From positions 1,860,001 to 1,924,000 of the forward strand of contig NZ_CP060828.1 of NCBI RefSeq assembly GCF_014489635.1: a stretch of 64,000 nt of DNA, given 5' to 3'. Position 1 is the stretch's first letter. Each line of letters opens with the position of its first letter. The position numbers and the translations under genes are program-made. Shown here piece by piece: positions 60,292 through 64,000 of the stretch. The notes beneath the pieces are model-generated. The model saw only the letters and a program-made list of their open reading frames with translations, was not told where the DNA came from and did not search any database. The stretch comes from Streptomyces roseirectus (lineage in GTDB: Bacteria; Actinomycetota; Actinomycetes; Streptomycetales; Streptomycetaceae).

Positions 60292-61639
60292 CACCGAAGC
60301 CGTGCGGGCCGATACCGAGGCCGTGCGGGCCGACGCCCGAGCCGTGCGGACCGACGCCGGAGCCGTGCGGGCCGACACCGAAGCCGTGCAGGCCGACACC
60401 GGAACCAAGCGGGCCGACACCGAAGCCGTGCAGACCGACACCACAGCCAAGCGGACCGACACCGAAGCCGTGCGGGCCGACACCGAAGCCGTGCAGACCG
60501 ACACCACAGCCAAGCGGACCGACGCCCGAGCCATGCGGGCCGACATCGGAGCCGTGCGGACCGACGCCGGAGCCGTGCGGGCCGACACCGAAGCCGTGCA
60601 GACCGACACCACAGCCATGCGGGCCGACGCCCGAGCCATGCGGGCCGACACCGAGGCCGTGCAGGCCGACACCGAAGCCGTGCAGACCGACACCACAGCC
60701 AAGCGGGCCGACGCCGAGACCATGCGCGCCGACACCGCGCCCCGGCACACCCCCGCCGCGTCCCGCCTCCACCCCCCGCCCGGCATCCGCTTCGCCGGTA
60801 TCGGCGACGAGGCCGCCCCCGGCCTCGCCGGGCAGGTTCGGGCCCACCAGTTGCTGGGCTGGTCCGCCATAGAGCTGCGCGACGTCGACGGCACAGCCCT
60901 CGCCGACCTCGACGACGCCGCCTTCGAGCGGGTGGCCGGGACGCTGGCCGGGGCGGGGTTGGACGTCGTGTGCGTGGACTCCCGCATCGCCAACTGGGCC
61001 CGCCCCGTCACCGGTGACTTCGAGCTGGACCGGGGCGAGCTGGAGCGCCTGGCCCCGAGGTGCGCCGCGCTCGGCACCCGCCACATCCGCGTGATGTCCT
61101 ACCCGAACGACCCCGACGCCCCGCTCGACGAGCCGGAGTGGGCCCGCGAGGTCATCGCCCGGATGCGGCGTCTCGCCCGGCAGGCGGAGGACGCCGGGCT
61201 CGTCCTGCTGCACGAGAACTGCGCGGGCTGGGCCGGCGCCGACGCGGCCCGCGCGCTGCGCCTGCTGGCCGAGGTCGACAGCCCGGCGCTGCGGCTGGTG
61301 TTCGACACCGGCAACGGGGTGGCGTACGGCTACGAGGCGTACGACCTGCTCACGGAACTCGTCGCGTGGGTGGACCACGTCCAGGTCAAGGACGCCCGCG
61401 CCGAGGCCGGCGAGGCGGTCTACACCCTGCCCGGCGAGGGGAGTTGCCGGGTCGCCGACTGTCTGCGGCTGCTGCTCGACCACGGCTACACCGGCACCTG
61501 GTCCATCGAACCGCACCGGACGGTCCGCCCCCACGAGGGCCTGGCGGACGCCGGACAGGACGGTGTCGCCGAGTTCGTCCGGTACGGCCGCGCCCTGGAG
61601 GCGCTGGCCGCCGGGCTGAGCGGGGAGGGCGCGCGATGA
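60281..61639 (+). CDS. Sugar phosphate isomerase/epimerase-type TIM barrel with 21-heptad N-terminal repeat
   Basis: About 452 residues as read. Residues 4-150 are 21 tandem heptads (consensus [21 protein letters not shown]). The TIM barrel begins near residue 165 ([20 protein letters not shown]) and has the AP-endonuclease-2-type ligands: Glu in [11 protein letters not shown], Asp in [10 protein letters not shown], His/Asp in VDHVQVKDA and Glu in WSIEPHRTV. Family members of about 280 residues lack any such N-terminus. Metal-dependent keto-aldo isomerase or epimerase of sugars or cyclitols is likely. Translation could instead start at the ATG at 60722 with the repeats as leader. Its stop overlaps the M20 start (ATGA). 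Confidence 0.8.
   Translation: MRGDTEAVRADTEAVRADARAVRTDAGAVRADTEAVQADTGTKRADTEAVQTDTTAKRTDTEAVRADTEAVQTDTTAKRTDARAMRADIGAVRTDAGAVRADTEAVQTDTTAMRADARAMRADTEAVQADTEAVQTDTTAKRADAETMRADTAPRHTPAASRLHPPPGIRFAGIGDEAAPGLAGQVRAHQLLGWSAIELRDVDGTALADLDDAAFERVAGTLAGAGLDVVCVDSRIANWARPVTGDFELDRGELERLAPRCAALGTRHIRVMSYPNDPDAPLDEPEWAREVIARMRRLARQAEDAGLVLLHENCAGWAGADAARALRLLAEVDSPALRLVFDTGNGVAYGYEAYDLLTELVAWVDHVQVKDARAEAGEAVYTLPGEGSCRVADCLRLLLDHGYTGTWSIEPHRTVRPHEGLADAGQDGVAEFVRYGRALEALAAGLSGEGAR
60290..60730 (+). repeat. Minisatellite of 21 units of 21 bp at the Gfo/Idh-TIM barrel junction
   Basis: Twenty-one copies of a 21-bp unit (consensus GACACCGAAGCCGTGCAGGC plus C) tile 60290-60730; a 22nd is degenerate. 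The pair of units [14 protein letters not shown] recurs four times, showing that blocks were duplicated. Because the unit is a multiple of three, all six frames stay open: minus strand gives Gly-Val-Gly-X-His-Gly-Phe/Ser, plus frame 2 gives Thr-Pro-X-Pro-Cys-Gly-Pro. Base changes in the heptad frame fall mainly at first and second codon positions, which argues against strong selection on that protein sequence. Confidence 0.93.
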
Positions 61640-62934
61640 AGGACGCCCGCTTGAGTCCCGGTGACCGGGAACTGCTGCTGCGCCTGCTGGAACTGCCCAC
61701 CGCGGGCCCGCTGGAGGGTGAGGGGGAGCCCCGGCTGTGGGAGGCCCAGCGCGCCTACGCCGACGCCGCGCGCGGGCTGGGCTTCGAGGTCGCGCACCAC
61801 GCCGCCGCCGATCCGGCGGAGCTGACGGACGACCAGGTGCCGCTCGCCGTGCGCCGGGCCGTCGCGGAGGACCCCGGTTTCCTCGCCGTCCAGCCCTCGC
61901 TGGTGCTGGCGCTCGGTCCGGCGCTGCCGCAGGCGGACACGGTGATGTTCAACGTGCACCTCGACACCGTCGCGGGCCTGGAGCCGGCCGGGTTCGACGG
62001 GGAGCGGTTCACCGGGCGCGGGGCGATCGACGCCAAGGGTCCGGCCGTGGCGCTGCTGGCGGGGGTGCGCGCGGCGCTCGACGCCGTCCCCGGGCTGGCC
62101 GACGGCACCCGGGTACTGGTGCAGGCCGTGTCCGGTGAGGAGGGCGGTGCCCTGGGCGTGTTCGGCACCCGTCCGCTGATCCGGCGCGGCTGGTACGGCC
62201 GGCTCAACCTGTTCTGCGAGCCCACCGGGATGCGGCTGCTGCCGCGCGCGACCGCCGCGATGACCGCGTGCGTGCGGGTCGACGGCGACGACGCCATCGA
62301 CGACCGTCCCGCCGCCGGGCACAACGCGACCGTCCTGCTCGGTCACCTCGCGCAGCGGCTCGCGGCCCGGCTCCCGGAGCGGGCGGGCGGCGGCCAGGTC
62401 TGTGTCGCCGGGCTGCACACCGGCCACCTCCACAACCGGGTGTACGGCACCGGTCGGCTGCTGCTCAACTGCTCCTACCCGGACTCCGCCGCGGGCCGCG
62501 CCCTGGCCGGCCACCTGGAGCGCGAGGTCGCCGAGGGGCTGCGGGAGTTCACCGAGACCTACCGCGCCCACCGGGACCTGGCCCGCACCGCCAGGGACGC
62601 CGCCGCGATCACCCGCGTCGAGTGGCACAAGCGCGGCCTGCCCGCGCTCGCGCCCGCCGACGACCCCTGGGCCGTCGATCTGCTGGAGCGCGGCGGGCTC
62701 GCCCGGTGGCCCGCCGACGAGCCCGCCTTCACCTGCGACGCGCTGTGGGCGGCCGGTCTGCCGGGCGCCTACACCGCCGTCCTCGGGCCCGGCGACCTCG
62801 GCCGCAATCACGCGCACGCGGCGGGGGAGTTCGCCGACCTGTCCGATCTCGAAGCCTTCGCCGGGGCGGTGAGCGGGATCCTCGTCCGCTTCGCCGCCCG
62901 GCACCACGCCGCCACGGGAGGAACACGACAGTGA
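61636..62934 (+). CDS. M20-family metallopeptidase/deacylase (ArgE/DapE/ACY1)
   Basis: About 432 residues. Zinc ligands His108 and Asp110 (NVHLDTV), Asp132 (GRGAIDAKGPA), Glu168/169 (SGEEGG), the later Glu of FCEPTG and the C-terminal His of NHAHAAGEFADLSD match dinuclear M20 enzymes, which remove acyl groups from N-acyl amino acids or amino sugars. In this operon an N-deacetylase role on an amino-sugar or aminocyclitol intermediate is plausible. The central dimerisation domain is present. It overlaps both neighbours (ATGA at its start, GTGA at its end). Confidence 0.85.
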   Translation: MKDARLSPGDRELLLRLLELPTAGPLEGEGEPRLWEAQRAYADAARGLGFEVAHHAAADPAELTDDQVPLAVRRAVAEDPGFLAVQPSLVLALGPALPQADTVMFNVHLDTVAGLEPAGFDGERFTGRGAIDAKGPAVALLAGVRAALDAVPGLADGTRVLVQAVSGEEGGALGVFGTRPLIRRGWYGRLNLFCEPTGMRLLPRATAAMTACVRVDGDDAIDDRPAAGHNATVLLGHLAQRLAARLPERAGGGQVCVAGLHTGHLHNRVYGTGRLLLNCSYPDSAAGRALAGHLEREVAEGLREFTETYRAHRDLARTARDAAAITRVEWHKRGLPALAPADDPWAVDLLERGGLARWPADEPAFTCDALWAAGLPGAYTAVLGPGDLGRNHAHAAGEFADLSDLEAFAGAVSGILVRFAARHHAATGGTRQ

Positions 62935-64000
62935 CCCAGTCGACCGACGCCCCGCCGCACGACGGGGTGACCGTCTCCCACGACGCCCTCGTGGCCTTCA
63001 CCGCCGAGGTCTTCGCCGACCGCGGGGTGCCGGAGGCGCGGGCCCGCACCGCCGCCGAGGCCCTGGTCCACGGCGACCTGACCGGGATCGCCTCGCACGG
63101 GCTCGCCAACCTGACGCGGCTGTACCTGCCGGCCCTCGACGCGGGCCGCATCGACGCCGCCGCCGAGCCGGAGAAGGTCACCGACACCGGCGCCGCCGTC
63201 CTGCTCGACGGGCGCCGCTCGCTGGGCCTGTGGGCGGCGACGGAGGCGCTGGAGCTGGCCGCCGACCGCGCGCGGGAGACCGGCGTCGCCCTGGTGACGA
63301 TGCGCGACGCGACCCACTTCGGGTGCGCCGGGTACCACACGGCCCGGATCGCCCGGCGCGGCATGGTCGCGTTCCTGGCCGCCAACTGCGGCCGTCAGCG
63401 CATCGCCCGTCCGCCGGGCGGCCGGGCGGCGATGCTCGGCACGAACCCGTTCAGTGTCGCCGCGCCGGCCGGCGACCGGCCGCCGTACGTGCTGGACATG
63501 AGCACCACCGTGGTGCCGACCGGCCGGGTGCGGGCCGCCGCCCGCGCCGGGGAGCCGATCCCGGAGGGCTGGCTGGAGGACGCCGAGGGCCGCCCGGTGA
63601 CCGACCCGCTGGCCCTGGACGCCGGTGAGGGCTTCCTGCGCTGGCTCGGCGGCGACCCCGCCACCGGCGCCTTCAAGGGCTACGGGCTCGGTCTGATGGT
63701 GGAGGTGCTGGCCGCGCTGGTGCCCGGCGCCGGCCTCGGCCCCGCCCCGGAGGCCCTGACCGGCGACGGCCGGCCCACCGGCCGGGACGACGACATCGGC
63801 CTCACCGCCCTCGTCCTGGCCCCGGGCGCCCTGCGCCGCGAGCGGGACTTCCGTGCCGAGGCCGACGGGCTCTTCGGCGCGCTCCTCGACTGCCCGCCCC
63901 TCGACCCCGCCCGCCCGGTCAGCTACCCCGGCCGTCCCGAGGAGCTGACCGCCGCGCACCGCCGGCGGCACGGCGTCCCGCTGTCCGCCGAACGCCACGC
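62931..64000 (+). CDS. Ldh-family (malate/L-lactate/ureidoglycolate type) dehydrogenase, cut by window edge
   Basis: At least 356 residues, no stop before the window end. The GTG at 62931 overlaps the M20 stop. Signatures of the non-Rossmann Ldh family: LVHGDLTGIASHGLANLTRL, RDATHFGCAGYHTARIARRG, MLGTNPFSVAAPAG and KGYGLGLMVEVLAALVPG. Members oxidise or reduce 2-hydroxy acids or sugar acids such as malate, ureidoglycolate or 2,3-diketogulonate with NAD(P). Here it probably acts on a uronic acid or cyclitol-derived keto acid. Full length in the family is about 340-360, so only a few residues should be missing. Confidence 0.85.
   Translation, partial: MTQSTDAPPHDGVTVSHDALVAFTAEVFADRGVPEARARTAAEALVHGDLTGIASHGLANLTRLYLPALDAGRIDAAAEPEKVTDTGAAVLLDGRRSLGLWAATEALELAADRARETGVALVTMRDATHFGCAGYHTARIARRGMVAFLAANCGRQRIARPPGGRAAMLGTNPFSVAAPAGDRPPYVLDMSTTVVPTGRVRAAARAGEPIPEGWLEDAEGRPVTDPLALDAGEGFLRWLGGDPATGAFKGYGLGLMVEVLAALVPGAGLGPAPEALTGDGRPTGRDDDIGLTALVLAPGALRRERDFRAEADGLFGALLDCPPLDPARPVSYPGRPEELTAAHRRRHGVPLSAERH

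Noticed and set aside
60288..60872. Plus frame-2 protein with Thr-Pro-X-Pro-Cys-Gly-Pro repeats
   Set aside because: Good third-position GC made it worth a look, but it ends shortly after the array and lacks any conserved domain or ribosome site.
60053..61534. Minus-strand Gly-rich frame with Gly-Val-Gly-X-His-Gly repeats
   Set aside because: Antisense to the TIM-barrel and Gfo/Idh genes; the pattern is a mechanical result of the 21-bp unit. No start signal and no family.

Overview
The window is about 72-75% GC by eye, uses many GTG starts, shows ATGA/GTGA stop-start overlaps, and carries families typical of streptomycetes (DUF3558 lipoprotein, SCO4225-type membrane protein, PucR, NarL-type kinase, ECF sigma factor with a SnoaL tail, LuxR-tailed ATPase regulator). 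It is almost certainly a chromosomal segment of a Streptomyces or close relative. No rRNA, tRNA, CRISPR array or intact transposase was seen. All names come from reading motifs and family resemblance; no database search was run.

Region 1 (1-31 kb) is mostly housekeeping and catabolic genes. A partial UbiA-like prenyltransferase with a TTA codon lies at the left edge, followed by an FAD oxidoreductase, a repeat-filled gap (1675-2892), an inositol-monophosphatase-type enzyme, a gamma-glutamyltransferase-like protein, and a histidine kinase whose response regulator is a decayed pseudogene. From 9.9 to 19.0 kb runs a leftward catabolic group for hydantoin, pyrimidine or ureido compounds: NCS1 permease, F420-type oxidoreductase, dihydropyrimidinase, two paralogous C-N hydrolases, PucR and a class III aminotransferase. 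Then come a divergent XRE/methionine aminopeptidase pair with overlapping, apparently leaderless promoters, a secreted gamma-glutamyltransferase, a GDSL hydrolase, exonuclease III, a metallo-hydrolase and a fused 3-oxoadipate enol-lactonase/carboxymuconolactone decarboxylase. Two related palindromic, MITE-like elements lie at 15.0 and 25.2 kb.

Region 2 (31.3-46.9 kb) is the first half of a biosynthetic gene cluster. An OmpR-type regulator is followed by a three-domain A-T-TE synthetase of the polyporic acid/atromentin type, an SDR-like reductase, an NTF2/SnoaL-like protein and a prephenate dehydratase. This is the set expected for p-terphenyl assembly from phenylpyruvate. A likely quinone-handling block follows (azoreductase-type flavoprotein, HxlR regulator, zinc-type quinone oxidoreductase, DoxX, DsbA-like protein), with an O-methyltransferase, an MFS exporter, a second SnoaL-like protein and a free-standing adenylating enzyme.

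Region 3 (46.9-64 kb, running off the right edge) adds an ECF sigma factor, a large LuxR/ATPase regulator and two divergent, tightly coupled operons around 57 kb. The leftward arm has two DegT-family aminotransferases, a methyltransferase, a UbiA prenyltransferase, a nucleotide-sugar dehydrogenase and a BenE transporter. The rightward arm has IspH, a short-chain polyprenyl diphosphate synthase, a Gfo/Idh/MocA oxidoreductase, a sugar-isomerase-type TIM barrel behind 21 tandem heptad units, an M20 deacylase and an Ldh-family dehydrogenase. I infer that the locus makes a prenylated aromatic joined to an amino-sugar or aminocyclitol unit. Whether regions 2 and 3 make one product or two cannot be told from sequence alone.
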